A stretch of 64,000 bases of DNA from Salegentibacter agarivorans (GCF_900113135.1 NZ_FOOH01000011.1:62001-126000), one strand, 5' to 3'. Counted from the stretch's first letter, positions 22,957 to 32,920 are shown. Notes: a model not told the origin generated them from the letters alone. Made by a program: numbers and translations.

Positions 22957-25041
22957 TTATCCCTGTACCCATTTTTCAACCTTTTCGAACAATTGTTTTT
23001 TCTGAAAAGGTTTGGCCAGGTAATCATCCATACCAACCTCAGCACATTTTTGTCTTTCGGTAGCCATAAAGTTAGCTGTTAATGCTACAATAGGCGTTTT
23101 TAACCCCATTTCTTTTCTAAGAAATTTCGTAGTGTCATACCCATTTTTGACCGGCATTTGAACATCCATAAAAATCAGGTCATAAGTGCTTTTCCTCAAA
23201 AACGAAAGAGCTATTTCTCCATTAGAAGCAATATCTACCTCAAGACCTTTTCCTTTTAAAAGGGCCTTTACCAATCGCTGATTTAGTTCACTGTCTTCGC
23301 AAATTAAGATTCTTCCTGAATACTTTTCCTCAAAATTATCTTTCGCATCTTTAACAAGCTGTTTTTCCTGAGTGGCTTTTTCAAAAGGAATTTCAACAAT
23401 AAAATCGGTTCCTTTTCCGGGTTCACTCTTTACTTCAATTGTTCCTCCCTGTTTTTCTATCAACTGTCTGGAAATATTTAGTCCTAAACCTGTGCCACCA
23501 TACTTTTGAGAGGTATTTTTATCTGCTTGTAAGAAACGTTGAAAAACAGTCTCCAATTTATTCTTCGGAATACCAATTCCGGAATCTGAAACTTTAAATT
23601 TCAATATTGTTTTATCAGCAGTTTCTTTTGTCACACTTAAAAATAATTTCACACTTCCTTCTGAAGTAAATTTTATAGCATTTCCCAAAAGATTAATAAG
23701 TACCTGCGAAAGTCTATTTTTATCTCCCATTAATAAAGCAGGAACATTAAATTCAATATGCGGTTCAAACCCAATTTTCTTTTGGTGCGCCTTTAAATGT
23801 AAAATTGAAAACACTCTATTTACGGCATCCCTAATATCAAAAACATCTTTATCTATTTGTAATAGGCCTGCATCCATTTTTGAAAGATCCAGGATATCAT
23901 TTACAATAAATAGCAAGGAATCTCCTGCGATTTTTACCGCTTTTAAATAATTTGTTTTATGCGCGTCTTTTTCATTCTCCAGTAAAAGATCGGTAAATCC
24001 TAAAACTGCGTGAATTGGTGTTCTAATTTCATGACTAACATTTGCAATAAAGTTATCTTTCTGTTCATTAAGGCTTTCGGCCATTTCTTTGGCCTTTTCC
24101 AAAGAAATTTCTGCTTCAATTTCTTTAGTAATATCCTGTGAAATCTTTACCACTTTTATCACATTCCCATCCAGGTCCTGAATTGGATTATAAGACGCCT
24201 GTAAATAAAATTCAGATCCATCTTTATGGATTCTACGTACACGACCCGTTTTATATTCACATTTTCTTAGAGAAGCCCATAGTTGCTTATTTTCAGCATA
24301 ATCGGCCGGAGTAATAAACTTATGATGAGGACTCCCTAACAGTTCCTTTTCAGTATATCCTGAAATTTCTTCAAAATTTCGGTTTACAGAAATTATCGTT
24401 CCATCTGGTTTAAATTCTACAACTCCGCTAGAATTTTTAATCGCCTGCATTAAGGATCTATTCTCGCTCTCTTTGAGTTCGAGTTTCTTTTCTGTGCGTG
24501 CGATTCGTTTTTCGAGAATACTATTTAATTCCTTTCCCAGACTTTTATTCTTTTTCCTGGCTTCTATGAGGTGCATTGCCTGGTTGGTAAGTAATTTCAA
24601 GGCTTGTCTTTGCTGGGCATCAAGCTTTCTTGGTTTGCCATCTACAACGCAAACCGTCCCAATATTATGGCCGTTTTCAGCCTTTAAAGGCATCCCGGCA
24701 TAAAACCGAATTCCATTTTCTGAAGTAACGTGAGGATTATCTTTTACCCTTTCATCTAAACGAGCATCAGAAATTTCAACCAGTTCATCCTGCTTAACAG
24801 TATATTGGCAGAATGTTTCTTCTAACGGTGTTTCACTGCCATCAAGACCTACCTTGGCTTTATACCACTGTCTTTTATCGTCTATCATTGCAATAAAAGC
24901 AACGGGGACATCGCAAATTAGGGCAATAAGCTGCGCTAGCTCATTAAAATCTTTTTCGTAGGGTGTATCAAGAATATTATAGGAAAGTAAGGTTTGAAGC
25001 CTTTTTATCTCCTTATTCTCATCAATTTTAGTATTATTCAT
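22957..25041 (-). CDS. Hybrid sensor histidine kinase (GAF-PAS-HisKA-HATPase-REC)
   Basis: This 694-residue cytoplasmic kinase has no membrane segment. A GAF domain spans about residues 20-165 (VAFIAMIDDKRQWYKAKVG, FCQYTV), then a coiled coil to about 200, a PAS/PAC domain (about 200-310), HisKA with phospho-acceptor His337 in NVSHEIRTP, HATPase with KYGGTGLGLNISRQL, and a receiver (about 570-690) with phospho-acceptor Asp626 in FMDVQMP and the conserved Lys in YLAKPF. It has no DNA-binding output, so it probably passes phosphate to a separate Hpt or response regulator not in the window. Signal unknown. Confidence 0.93.
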   Translation of the reverse strand: MNNTKIDENKEIKRLQTLLSYNILDTPYEKDFNELAQLIALICDVPVAFIAMIDDKRQWYKAKVGLDGSETPLEETFCQYTVKQDELVEISDARLDERVKDNPHVTSENGIRFYAGMPLKAENGHNIGTVCVVDGKPRKLDAQQRQALKLLTNQAMHLIEARKKNKSLGKELNSILEKRIARTEKKLELKESENRSLMQAIKNSSGVVEFKPDGTIISVNRNFEEISGYTEKELLGSPHHKFITPADYAENKQLWASLRKCEYKTGRVRRIHKDGSEFYLQASYNPIQDLDGNVIKVVKISQDITKEIEAEISLEKAKEMAESLNEQKDNFIANVSHEIRTPIHAVLGFTDLLLENEKDAHKTNYLKAVKIAGDSLLFIVNDILDLSKMDAGLLQIDKDVFDIRDAVNRVFSILHLKAHQKKIGFEPHIEFNVPALLMGDKNRLSQVLINLLGNAIKFTSEGSVKLFLSVTKETADKTILKFKVSDSGIGIPKNKLETVFQRFLQADKNTSQKYGGTGLGLNISRQLIEKQGGTIEVKSEPGKGTDFIVEIPFEKATQEKQLVKDAKDNFEEKYSGRILICEDSELNQRLVKALLKGKGLEVDIASNGEIALSFLRKSTYDLIFMDVQMPVKNGYDTTKFLRKEMGLKTPIVALTANFMATERQKCAEVGMDDYLAKPFQKKQLFEKVEKWVQG

Positions 25042-25143
25042 AAGGGGCGTTATGAGCGGCTAAGGTATTAAATAAGAACTCTCTGCACTTATGATTTTGA
25101 TAAGGTTTTACTAAAATAGTTTATAGAAAAATTAACCCAGAGG

Positions 25144-26484
25144 TTAAATTTCAGGTTTCCACCCGGGGGCGTATTCACGGCCCCAAAGCTTCATCGCATG
25201 CCTGTCAAAAATTCTTCCTGTTTTATCGTCTATATCAAAGCCTCTACCCAATTGATCGGCAATATTGGTATAGTGTACCATGGTCATACTTATGTTTGCA
25301 TCATCTATGGGCGCATTTAGTTTGGCTGTGCCGCGTATTCCATCAAAGAAATTAAGCATATGCGCTGTAGACATATCTCCTCCACCCCCTAAAGCTGTCC
25401 CGGCTTCATCAGATGCTGAATTGTATTCTTTAATTATTTCACCATTTCTATTGGTAAGCACATATTTCTCACGGTCTACAAATACGCCACCATCGGTACC
25501 ATAAATTATGGTGCCGCGGCCGCCACCGTAGGTATCGTAGGCATTTCGGCTTTTACCATCCCACTGAATAACCTTATTGTCTGCAAACTTAAAAGTAGCC
25601 TCCATGGTATCGTACATTTCCCAGCCGTCATCTTTAAAATGTCGTTTTCCTGATTGTACATCGGTGCGTAGCGGGATTCCAACCTGTAATGCCCAACGTG
25701 CTACATCCATTTCGTGGGTTCCGTTATTTCCGGATTCGGCTGTACCATAATTATAACCATACCAGTGCCAGTTATAATCCCAGGTTTCTTCAGTGTATTC
25801 TCTTCTTGGTGCCGGTCCCTGCCATAAATCCCAATCTAATCCATGCGGAACAGATGCTTTTTTCTGATTTGGCACCTCGCCACGTGCATTTGTATAAAAT
25901 GCCACTGCTTTATAAACTTCACCAATCGCCCCCTCGTGAATATCCTTTATAATTTCAATCGTATGATTTGAAGAGCGTTGCTGATTTCCCATTTGCACCA
26001 CTTTTCCATATTTCTTAGTAGCTTCTACCAGCAGTTCATTTTCAAACATATTATGGCTGGAAGGTTTTTCAACATACACATGCTTCCCGGCTTTCATTGC
26101 CATAATAGAGCCCGGGGTGTGCCAATGATCTGGTGTAGCGTTAATAATGGCATCTACCTTTTTATCGTCAAAAACTTTACGAATATCGTTTTCAAGTTTT
26201 GGTTTGTAATCTATATGTTCTGAAAAACGCTCTAATGCATTTACCCGCTGACTTTCCATCACGTCGCATAAATACAGGAGTTCTACATTAGAATCTTTGC
26301 GAGCAATAGGATCAAAATAAGCACCTAACCTTCTTCCCAAACCGGCTATAGCCACATTAATCCTATCGTTAGAACCTATAATTTTGCGGTAGCTTTTAGC
26401 GCTCATTGCCATTGCCGAACTTCCAACTGCAAGAGCAGTTCCGCCTAAAGCTGTTTTTTTTATAAAATCTCTTCGTGAATTCAT
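25144..26484 (-). CDS. Tat-exported Gfo/Idh/MocA family oxidoreductase
   Basis: This 446-residue protein starts MNSRRDFIKKTALGGTALAVG, a twin-arginine signal, so the folded enzyme with bound NAD(P) goes to the periplasm. The Rossmann start INVAIAGLGRRLGAYFDPIA, ATPDHWHTPGSIMAMKAG and GKHVYVEKP are family hallmarks. The length is typical for the exported GH109-like or sugar-oxidoreductase branch. It is 2 bp from the tandem DUF1080 gene, so the pair is an operon. In gut Bacteroides, Gfo/Idh and DUF1080 proteins work together on 3-keto-glycosides; the same partnership is inferred here. Confidence 0.9.
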   Translation of the reverse strand: MNSRRDFIKKTALGGTALAVGSSAMAMSAKSYRKIIGSNDRINVAIAGLGRRLGAYFDPIARKDSNVELLYLCDVMESQRVNALERFSEHIDYKPKLENDIRKVFDDKKVDAIINATPDHWHTPGSIMAMKAGKHVYVEKPSSHNMFENELLVEATKKYGKVVQMGNQQRSSNHTIEIIKDIHEGAIGEVYKAVAFYTNARGEVPNQKKASVPHGLDWDLWQGPAPRREYTEETWDYNWHWYGYNYGTAESGNNGTHEMDVARWALQVGIPLRTDVQSGKRHFKDDGWEMYDTMEATFKFADNKVIQWDGKSRNAYDTYGGGRGTIIYGTDGGVFVDREKYVLTNRNGEIIKEYNSASDEAGTALGGGGDMSTAHMLNFFDGIRGTAKLNAPIDDANISMTMVHYTNIADQLGRGFDIDDKTGRIFDRHAMKLWGREYAPGWKPEI

Positions 26485-26486
26485 AT

Positions 26487-27845
26487 TTATTCTGCTTTGA
26501 TCTTAATGTTTTTAAAACTCACTTTATTACCATGATCCTGAAGCAGAATATGGCCCTCCTCGGCTTCTCCAAAATTTGGCCAGTCTACATACTTGCTTTC
26601 AGAAACCAGCTGGCGGTACTCTTCACTTTTTCGTCTATATTCCAGCACTTTCTCGCCATTTAACCAATGTTCTACTTTTTTATCTTTTGAAACAATACGG
26701 GCGGTGTTCCATTCTCCTATTGGATTAACCGATTTAGCGAGATCGGCTTGAATTAAATCATATAAAGAAGCCATTGTTCTACTTCCCTCGTGGTTACCCA
26801 ATTTGGCATCAGGATGACGTTCATCGTCAAGAATCTGGTATTCCAAACCTATTGAAGAACCCGGACCTTTATTGAGATCGGTATCCACAAAATACTTAAT
26901 GCCGGAGTTGGCACCCTCGGTAATTTTAAAATCAACTTTTAATTCAAAATCGCCATAAAGTTCTTTGGTAACGATATCCCCACCGGCTTCAGATTCTCCG
27001 CCACCGCTGGCCAACACTGTAAGTACTCCATCTTCTATTTTCCATCCTTCTTCCGGAAATTCATCTAAACGTGCACCACGCCAACCTTCAGTGGTTTCAC
27101 CATCCCATAACATTTCCCAGCCGTTATCTTTTTCAGCTGTAGTTAAACTGTTTTTGGTTTTTACAGGTTCCAGGGGAGTTTCTTTGCTATATTTCTCTAA
27201 ATCTTCGGTAAGAATTTTAATGTTTTTCCACATTACTTCGGTGCCTGCCTCAGCATCTTCGCCAATGCTGTGTACCTGTAAGGCAATAAACCCTTCTGAA
27301 GTTTTATCATCTATTAAATGCGAAGCGGGAACCCCGTTTATCCAGGTTTTAATAGTGTCGCCAATGGCCTCAATTCTATAGGTATTCCATTCGTTTTGTT
27401 TAAAAGCCTGCTGAGCTTTAGAATTTTCGCCTAAGTCCACCAACCAGCCACGGCGTGCTTCATCATAAATTCCACCGCTCCAAGCACGGTCTGAGGGATC
27501 AATTTCTACCTGATACCCGTGTACCCGACCATCCATATAATTGTCTAAACTATTGCTTCTAATTTGAATCCCGGAATTCATAGTGGGATGCAGCTTAAAA
27601 TCCACCTCCAGAATAAAATCTTCGTAATTTTTATTAGTAGTAAGAAAGGTGTTGGGCGTGTTATGTTGGGTAGTGCCAATTATTGCTGAATTTTCTACCC
27701 GGTACTCGGCATCGCCACCTTTTTTAGTCCATCCATCCAGGTTTTCTTCGTTAAATAATTGGGTCCAGGGTGTCGCATCTTTTTCTGAGTCGGCACAGCT
27801 TGTGAATACCAATGCTGAAAACAGGAAAATAAAAAGGTTTCTCAT
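26487..27845 (-). CDS. Lipoprotein with two tandem DUF1080 (3-keto-disaccharide hydrolase) domains
   Basis: This 452-residue lipoprotein (MRNLFIFLFSALVFTSC, lipobox FTS-C) has two laminin-G/concanavalin-like DUF1080 domains. The first (about 25-210) contains PWTQLFNEENLDGWTKKGGD, the second (about 235-450) EMLWDGETTEGWRGARLDEF. Both carry the domain landmarks NSGI and VEHWLNG/IKTWINGV. DUF1080 proteins include 3-keto-disaccharide hydrolases. The frame is open 20 codons upstream, but ATG at 27845 gives the lipoprotein signal. It is downstream of the GH16 terminator and upstream of the Gfo/Idh gene. Confidence 0.88.
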   Translation of the reverse strand: MRNLFIFLFSALVFTSCADSEKDATPWTQLFNEENLDGWTKKGGDAEYRVENSAIIGTTQHNTPNTFLTTNKNYEDFILEVDFKLHPTMNSGIQIRSNSLDNYMDGRVHGYQVEIDPSDRAWSGGIYDEARRGWLVDLGENSKAQQAFKQNEWNTYRIEAIGDTIKTWINGVPASHLIDDKTSEGFIALQVHSIGEDAEAGTEVMWKNIKILTEDLEKYSKETPLEPVKTKNSLTTAEKDNGWEMLWDGETTEGWRGARLDEFPEEGWKIEDGVLTVLASGGGESEAGGDIVTKELYGDFELKVDFKITEGANSGIKYFVDTDLNKGPGSSIGLEYQILDDERHPDAKLGNHEGSRTMASLYDLIQADLAKSVNPIGEWNTARIVSKDKKVEHWLNGEKVLEYRRKSEEYRQLVSESKYVDWPNFGEAEEGHILLQDHGNKVSFKNIKIKAE

Positions 27846-27913
27846 AAGGTAGGATTTAAAATATCTGTAAAATATACATAAATTATTAATCACCAGCCAA
27901 TTCATTAAAATAA

Positions 27914-27946
27914 AAGGCCAGCATACGCTACTGGTATGCCGGCCTT
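27914..27946 (-). terminator. Terminator after the small GH16 gene
   Basis: AAGGCCAGCATAC (27914-27926) pairs with GTATGCCGGCCTT (27934-27946), 12 of 13 pairs, loop of 7 bases, A/T-rich flanks. It lies 22 bp after the GH16 stop. A run of nine G (27956-27964) sits between the stop and the stem. Confidence 0.7.
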
Positions 27947-27968
27947 ACTAAAAAAGGGGGGGGGATTT

Positions 27969-28727
27969 TTATTTATAAACCTTTACATAATCTATTAAAA
28001 ACTGCTTCGGAAAAATAGAATCATCAACTTCTGGCCCACCAAAATTACCGCCTACTGCAAGATTCAATAAGAAATAAAACGGGTGCCTGTATGGGTATGT
28101 TTCCTCATTCTTTTCTGAAGGAGAAAATGTATAGGTTTTTTCACCGTCAATATAAAAAGTGATCGCATCCTCCGTCCAGTTCATTTTAAACACGCGAAAT
28201 TCTGAAGTTGCATTTTTTACCGGCGTGGTTTTAATGTTTTCGGTATCACCGTGGCTTGCTGGAGTGTGCAGCGCATTATGAATAGTGTCGGGCTGTCTCC
28301 CTACAAATTCCATAATATCAATTTCACCGGAAGCCGGCCAGCCTACCACATCAATATTATCTCCAAGCATCCAGATTGCCGGCCAAAGTCCGTGGCCATC
28401 GGGTAATTTTGCTCTTACCTCAACAGTACCGTACTGAAACTCAAATTTATCTTTGGTATTTACTTTCCCACTGTAATACTTATCCCCAACTTTATCGGCA
28501 GTAAGTACTAAATTCCCGTCTTTTACCTCTACATAATCTTCGCTATAAATCTGGCGCTCATTATTTCCCCATCCGCAAAGATCGGGACAACCGTCACCGG
28601 TTTCGTAGCTCCAGTTTTCCATATTCAGCGAATCGCCTTCAAAATCTTCTTCCCAAATTAATTCCTGAGCAGAAACCTGCAAACCCGCACATAGAACCGC
28701 GCTCAATATTATATTCTTTTTTTTCAT
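27969..28727 (-). CDS. Secreted GH16 endo-beta-1,3-glucanase (laminarinase-like)
   Basis: This 252-residue enzyme has a signal peptide (about 1-20, ending QVSA-Q) and a single GH16 jelly-roll. The catalytic motif is GEIDIMEFVG (ExDxxE with the bulge Met, typical of laminarinase-type GH16), and WPAIWMLGDNIDVVGWP and FHMNWTED-like VFKMNWTEDAITFYIDG are present. It cleaves beta-1,3-glucan such as laminarin. It lies 2 bp after the GH3 gene, so the two are co-transcribed and likely act in sequence: GH16 to oligosaccharides, GH3 to glucose. Confidence 0.93.
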   Translation of the reverse strand: MKKKNIILSAVLCAGLQVSAQELIWEEDFEGDSLNMENWSYETGDGCPDLCGWGNNERQIYSEDYVEVKDGNLVLTADKVGDKYYSGKVNTKDKFEFQYGTVEVRAKLPDGHGLWPAIWMLGDNIDVVGWPASGEIDIMEFVGRQPDTIHNALHTPASHGDTENIKTTPVKNATSEFRVFKMNWTEDAITFYIDGEKTYTFSPSEKNEETYPYRHPFYFLLNLAVGGNFGGPEVDDSIFPKQFLIDYVKVYK

Positions 28728-28729
28728 CT

Positions 28730-31006
28730 TTATTTTTTTAAACTGAATGTAGCTTTTTGAAGATCTCTAGAATTCCCGCCTATAAAAACTTCAAATTCCC
28801 CGGCCTCAGATTCCCATTTTCTATTGGCGTTATAAAACTGAAGCATTTCTTCATCTATCTCGAAAGTGACCGTTTTAGATTCCCCGGGAGCTAAGTTTAC
28901 CGCTTCAAAACCTTTAAGTTCCTTTACAGGCCTGGTTGTGCTCGCCACAAGATCTCTTAAGTAAAGCTGAACGATCTCTTTTCCTTCAACGTTTCCAATG
29001 TTGCTTAAAGTTATGCTTGCCTCGATACTTCCATTGGCATCCATTTCTTCTGAAGAAAGTTGCAAATCCCCATATTCGAAATCGGTATAACTAAGTCCGA
29101 AACCAAAAGGATAAAGTGCATCTTTCTTTTCATCGGTGTATCCTGAATAAGTCACATGTGTGGGATTGGATGGTCTTCCCGTACTTTTTTGATTATAATA
29201 AAGCGGTTCCTGGCCTACGGCTCGCGGAAAAGAAACCGGAAGTTTTCCCGAAGGATTGTAATCTCCCAGTAAAACATCGGCAATTGCATTTCCGCTTTCA
29301 GAACCTAATTGCCAGGCTTCAACAATAGCCGGAATATTTTCTGCTGCCCAGGTAATTTCCAAAGGTCTGCCGTTGATTAAAACCAAGACAACATTTTGAT
29401 TCACTTTATAAATTTCTTCCAGCAATTCCTGCTGAACTCCGGCCAAACCAATATTTACCTGGCTTCTTCCTTCACCGGTTTGAAAAGCATCTTCTCCCAG
29501 TGCCACAATCACCAAATCGGCTTCTGAAGCGGTATTAATCGCTTCTTCAAACCCCGATTTATCGGTTTCATTAATTTCAAGAGGCATTAAAAAGCTTCGT
29601 TCCCCAACGCCCAGGTCGGCTCCTTTAGCATAAGAGATTTCAACATTTTCATCGTTATTATTTTGCAAACCTTCCAGCAAGGAAACAGCTGAATTAGCTT
29701 CTCCCTGTGCTCTCCAGTTTCCAATTGGAGTATCTTTATCATCGGCCCACGGGCCAATAACAGCAATCTTTTTGACGAATTCTTTTATTGGAAGTAAATC
29801 TTTTTCATTCTTCAGCAGCACAATAGATTTTTTCGCCACGTCGCGAGCTACAGCTTTATGTTCTTCAAAAGATATCTGGTCTAAAAGATTGGCATTAGAA
29901 TATAAATAAGGATCATCAAAAAGTCCGAGTTTAAATTTTACCCTTAGCACTCTTTTCACCGCATCATTTATATAATCTTCGCTTACTTCTCCTTCTTCAA
30001 CCAAATCTACGAGGCTAGACTCGTAAGCGCCACCTTCCATATCCATATCGCTACCGGCATTTAAGGCGATTTTAGCAGCTTCCTTTTTATCTTTTGCAAT
30101 TCCGTGAGCAATCATTTCTGGAATAGAACCCCAATCTGAAACTACAAATCCGTTCCAGTCCCAATCCCGTTTAAGAATATCTCTTTGTAGGGTTTTATGC
30201 CCGGTTGCGGGGATTCCGTCTAAATCGTTAAAAGCGTTCATAAAAGTAGCAACTCCTGCATCGGCTGCTGCTTTAAATGGAGGAAGAATAGTATTATGCA
30301 GTTCGTTCTCTCCAATGTGCACCGTATTATAATCCCGGCCGGCTTCACCAAAACCGTAACCTGCAAAATGCTTGGCTGTAGCGGCTATACTGCGCGGATT
30401 TGCAAGATCTTCACTTTGATAGCCCTTTACTTTGGCTACCGCAACTTTGGAAGTTAAATAAGGATCTTCCCCAGAACCTTCCATAATTCTTCCCCAACGC
30501 GCATCTCGAGAAACATCTATCATAGGCGAAAAAGTCCAGTTAACCCCGTTAGCCGCAGATTCTAATGCTGCAATTTCTGCCGTTCTCTCCATAGCTTCCA
30601 GGTCCCAGCTAGCTGTTTCTGCCAGCGGCACAGGAAAAATAGTAGTATACCCGTGTATTACATCATACCCGAACATCAACGGAATTTGAAGTCGGGAGTT
30701 TTCCATTACGAGCTTTTGTGCTTCCCGGGTGGCATCTACCGAAAGTACATTAAGCATAGCACCTACTTTACCGGCTTTAAGATTTTCTTCCTTTTGTTTA
30801 TTATTCATTTCAGAAGCAGGTCCCGTAAGGTCCCAACTCCCGTTATATTGTACAAGTTGTCCTACTTTTTCTTCGAGGGTCATTAACGTTAAAACCGAAT
30901 CTACTTTGGCTTCTACATTTTTAACCGAACTTTTTATAGTTGAATCCTGTGCTTTGACCATAAAACAGCCTAACAGGAAACACCCTAATAAATTTAGTTT
31001 TTTCAT
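28730..31006 (-). CDS. Secreted GH3 beta-glucosidase (BglX-like)
   Basis: This 758-residue enzyme has a signal peptide (MKKLNLLGCFLLGCFMVKAQ), a GH3 TIM-barrel (about 30-370), a GH3 C-terminal domain (about 400-620) and a fibronectin-III-like end (about 660-750). The catalytic nucleophile Asp is in GFVSDWGS; ARWGRIMEGSGEDPYLTS and the substrate-binding KHFAGYG are intact. It releases glucose from the non-reducing ends of beta-linked glucooligosaccharides. The frame is open 26 codons upstream, but ATG at 31006 begins the signal peptide. It starts a GH3-GH16 unit after the terminator at 31151-31246. Confidence 0.94.
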   Translation of the reverse strand: MKKLNLLGCFLLGCFMVKAQDSTIKSSVKNVEAKVDSVLTLMTLEEKVGQLVQYNGSWDLTGPASEMNNKQKEENLKAGKVGAMLNVLSVDATREAQKLVMENSRLQIPLMFGYDVIHGYTTIFPVPLAETASWDLEAMERTAEIAALESAANGVNWTFSPMIDVSRDARWGRIMEGSGEDPYLTSKVAVAKVKGYQSEDLANPRSIAATAKHFAGYGFGEAGRDYNTVHIGENELHNTILPPFKAAADAGVATFMNAFNDLDGIPATGHKTLQRDILKRDWDWNGFVVSDWGSIPEMIAHGIAKDKKEAAKIALNAGSDMDMEGGAYESSLVDLVEEGEVSEDYINDAVKRVLRVKFKLGLFDDPYLYSNANLLDQISFEEHKAVARDVAKKSIVLLKNEKDLLPIKEFVKKIAVIGPWADDKDTPIGNWRAQGEANSAVSLLEGLQNNNDENVEISYAKGADLGVGERSFLMPLEINETDKSGFEEAINTASEADLVIVALGEDAFQTGEGRSQVNIGLAGVQQELLEEIYKVNQNVVLVLINGRPLEITWAAENIPAIVEAWQLGSESGNAIADVLLGDYNPSGKLPVSFPRAVGQEPLYYNQKSTGRPSNPTHVTYSGYTDEKKDALYPFGFGLSYTDFEYGDLQLSSEEMDANGSIEASITLSNIGNVEGKEIVQLYLRDLVASTTRPVKELKGFEAVNLAPGESKTVTFEIDEEMLQFYNANRKWESEAGEFEVFIGGNSRDLQKATFSLKK

Positions 31007-31150
31007 AATTTGAAGTAATCTACCTCGGGACATGCCCAGGAGGCATAATTGGAAAATAAAATTTAATTGCGAGGCACAGCCCATCTAAATAATTTGGGCA
31101 GGTCTCACCACTCCCGGCATTAAAGCGACATACGATTAGCGAAAAAAAAA

Positions 31151-31246
31151 ACTGCCTGAAGTGTGTTTAAGAAGTTAAGTTTGTGGCCTACAAACAAATA
31201 ATCTTCAACCGTAAATTCAGAAAACAATAACAGTAATCAGGCAGTC
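31151..31246 (-). terminator. Large-loop terminator between the two halves of the laminarin locus
   Basis: ACTGCCTGA (31151-31159) pairs with TCAGGCAGT (31238-31246), and on the minus strand the second arm is followed by nine or more T. The roughly 78-base loop carries its own GTTTGT/ACAAAC hairpin (about 31179-31195). It lies after the PKD-GH16 gene and before GH3, so it should end or reduce the SusC-led transcript. Confidence 0.55.
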
Positions 31247-31261
31247 TTATCATAAATTTTG

Positions 31262-32908
31262 TTACTCTTGATAAACCCTGATGTAATCAATTTCCATGGA
31301 GCGTTCATCAAATGCCGGATCAATCTCTCCGCCAAAAGTTCCACCCATCGCTACATTTAGAATTATAAAGAAGTCTTTATTAAATGGAGAATCAGGATTG
31401 TTCGCATAAGTATGGTATACTTCACCGTCTACAAGAAATAGTATCCTTTCGGGAGACCATTCTACCGTATAGGTATGGAATTCGTCACTTACACCGGGAA
31501 CTTCTATAGAACTCCCATCAGCATTTCCACCAGATCGACCCGGATAATGAAGGGTACCATGAATTATATCCTGTTGGTTTCCCACGTGCTCCATAATATC
31601 TATCTCACCAGTTTCAGGCCAACCCACTTCATCAAAATCAGATCCCAGCATCCAAATTGCAGGCCAGGTTCCGGCTCCTTCAGGTAACTTAGCACGAGCT
31701 TCTACTCTTCCGTATTGAAATTCAAAATTGTCTTTTGTAGTTATTCTTGAAGATGAATAATCAAAGCCGTTGGTTTCTTCTGCCTTTGCAGTAATTACCA
31801 GGTTTCCATTTTCTATTATTGCGTTATCCTCGGTATAATATTGAGATTCCTGGTTTCCCCAACCACCATTATTACCGATCTCAAAATTCCAGATACTGCT
31901 ATCTACAGGGCCATCGGTATCAAAATCCTGTTCCCAAACAAGATTTTCATATTCGGTTTGAAATTCTTCAGGCTCTTCTTCTCCGCCCTGGGAAGTGGTA
32001 AATTTTAAATACCAGGCCAAAGCAGGATCGTTACCCGGTATTACCCTAACATCCATTGTAGTTGGTGTAATATTAAGAACTTCGTAAGAACTTGAACCTA
32101 CATAGTAGCTCATCGTTCCGCCGCCAGCGATGTTAATTACCGTACCGGTAGTAGCATCTTCTGGCAATCCAGACGTTGAAGGAGATAGAGAAGCACTAAA
32201 GTCTCCAGTATTACTAAAATCAAGACACTGGTCTTCAGAACCATCTCCACCAAAATCACCGGTGTAAGCAACATTTACAAAGGTTTGCCCATTGTTATTG
32301 TAATTATAAACTATATTATCATTTTCGTTCAGGCTAAACGTCATTTCATCGGTATAGAAACAAGAACTAACATCTGCGCCGGCTTTTTCAAAAGGAGCAG
32401 CGGCATAATATATAGGAGCCGTAAATCCTTCTCCAGAGCTTGGCCCAACTCCCAGGTGAGCCGGCTGTGAAGCTGCTACATACCAGGTTTTTGAACTTCC
32501 GCCGGTAAGCAATTCCTTAGTTTCCGGATCGCTAAAATCACTAAAGACAGTTACGGTGGTGGTCATATTCGAGGAAACTCCCCCTGTACCAGATGCCACA
32601 ACTGTTACTGTATAATCATTTACACCGTTCTCGTTAAAACTATGGGTGGTTTCTCCAGAAGCAGAAACTTCTTCAAAACCATCACCATAAATAAACTTGT
32701 AGGTCATGGCGTTATCGGCGCTGGCGCTAAAACTTACCGCTCCACTACCGTCGCCATTAGGCATTTCCTCAGTTTGCCCTACCACTTCAGCGCTAACACT
32801 AAGGTTAGAAGGTGTGGTAATATCACCTATATCATAATCGTCGTTGGAACAGGCGCTGAAAAAAACCAGCGAAAGTACCGCAAGACTTGTTTTAAATATA
32901 TTTTTCAT
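31262..32908 (-). CDS. Outer-membrane lipoprotein laminarinase: PKD + GH16
   Basis: This 548-residue lipoprotein (MKNIFKTSLAVLSLVFFSAC) has an N-terminal PKD-like domain (about 35-125, YKFIYGDGFEEVS), a spacer domain (about 130-310) with no clear family, and a C-terminal GH16 domain (about 325-548) with catalytic GEIDIMEHVG and WPAIWMLGSDFDEVGWP. The lipid anchor and place next to SusC/SusD suggest a surface endo-glucanase that makes first cuts in laminarin. It follows the glycan-binding lipoprotein by 12 bp in the same operon. Confidence 0.93.
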   Translation of the reverse strand: MKNIFKTSLAVLSLVFFSACSNDDYDIGDITTPSNLSVSAEVVGQTEEMPNGDGSGAVSFSASADNAMTYKFIYGDGFEEVSASGETTHSFNENGVNDYTVTVVASGTGGVSSNMTTTVTVFSDFSDPETKELLTGGSSKTWYVAASQPAHLGVGPSSGEGFTAPIYYAAAPFEKAGADVSSCFYTDEMTFSLNENDNIVYNYNNNGQTFVNVAYTGDFGGDGSEDQCLDFSNTGDFSASLSPSTSGLPEDATTGTVINIAGGGTMSYYVGSSSYEVLNITPTTMDVRVIPGNDPALAWYLKFTTSQGGEEEPEEFQTEYENLVWEQDFDTDGPVDSSIWNFEIGNNGGWGNQESQYYTEDNAIIENGNLVITAKAEETNGFDYSSSRITTKDNFEFQYGRVEARAKLPEGAGTWPAIWMLGSDFDEVGWPETGEIDIMEHVGNQQDIIHGTLHYPGRSGGNADGSSIEVPGVSDEFHTYTVEWSPERILFLVDGEVYHTYANNPDSPFNKDFFIILNVAMGGTFGGEIDPAFDERSMEIDYIRVYQE

Positions 32909-32920
32909 TTGTGTTCTTTT

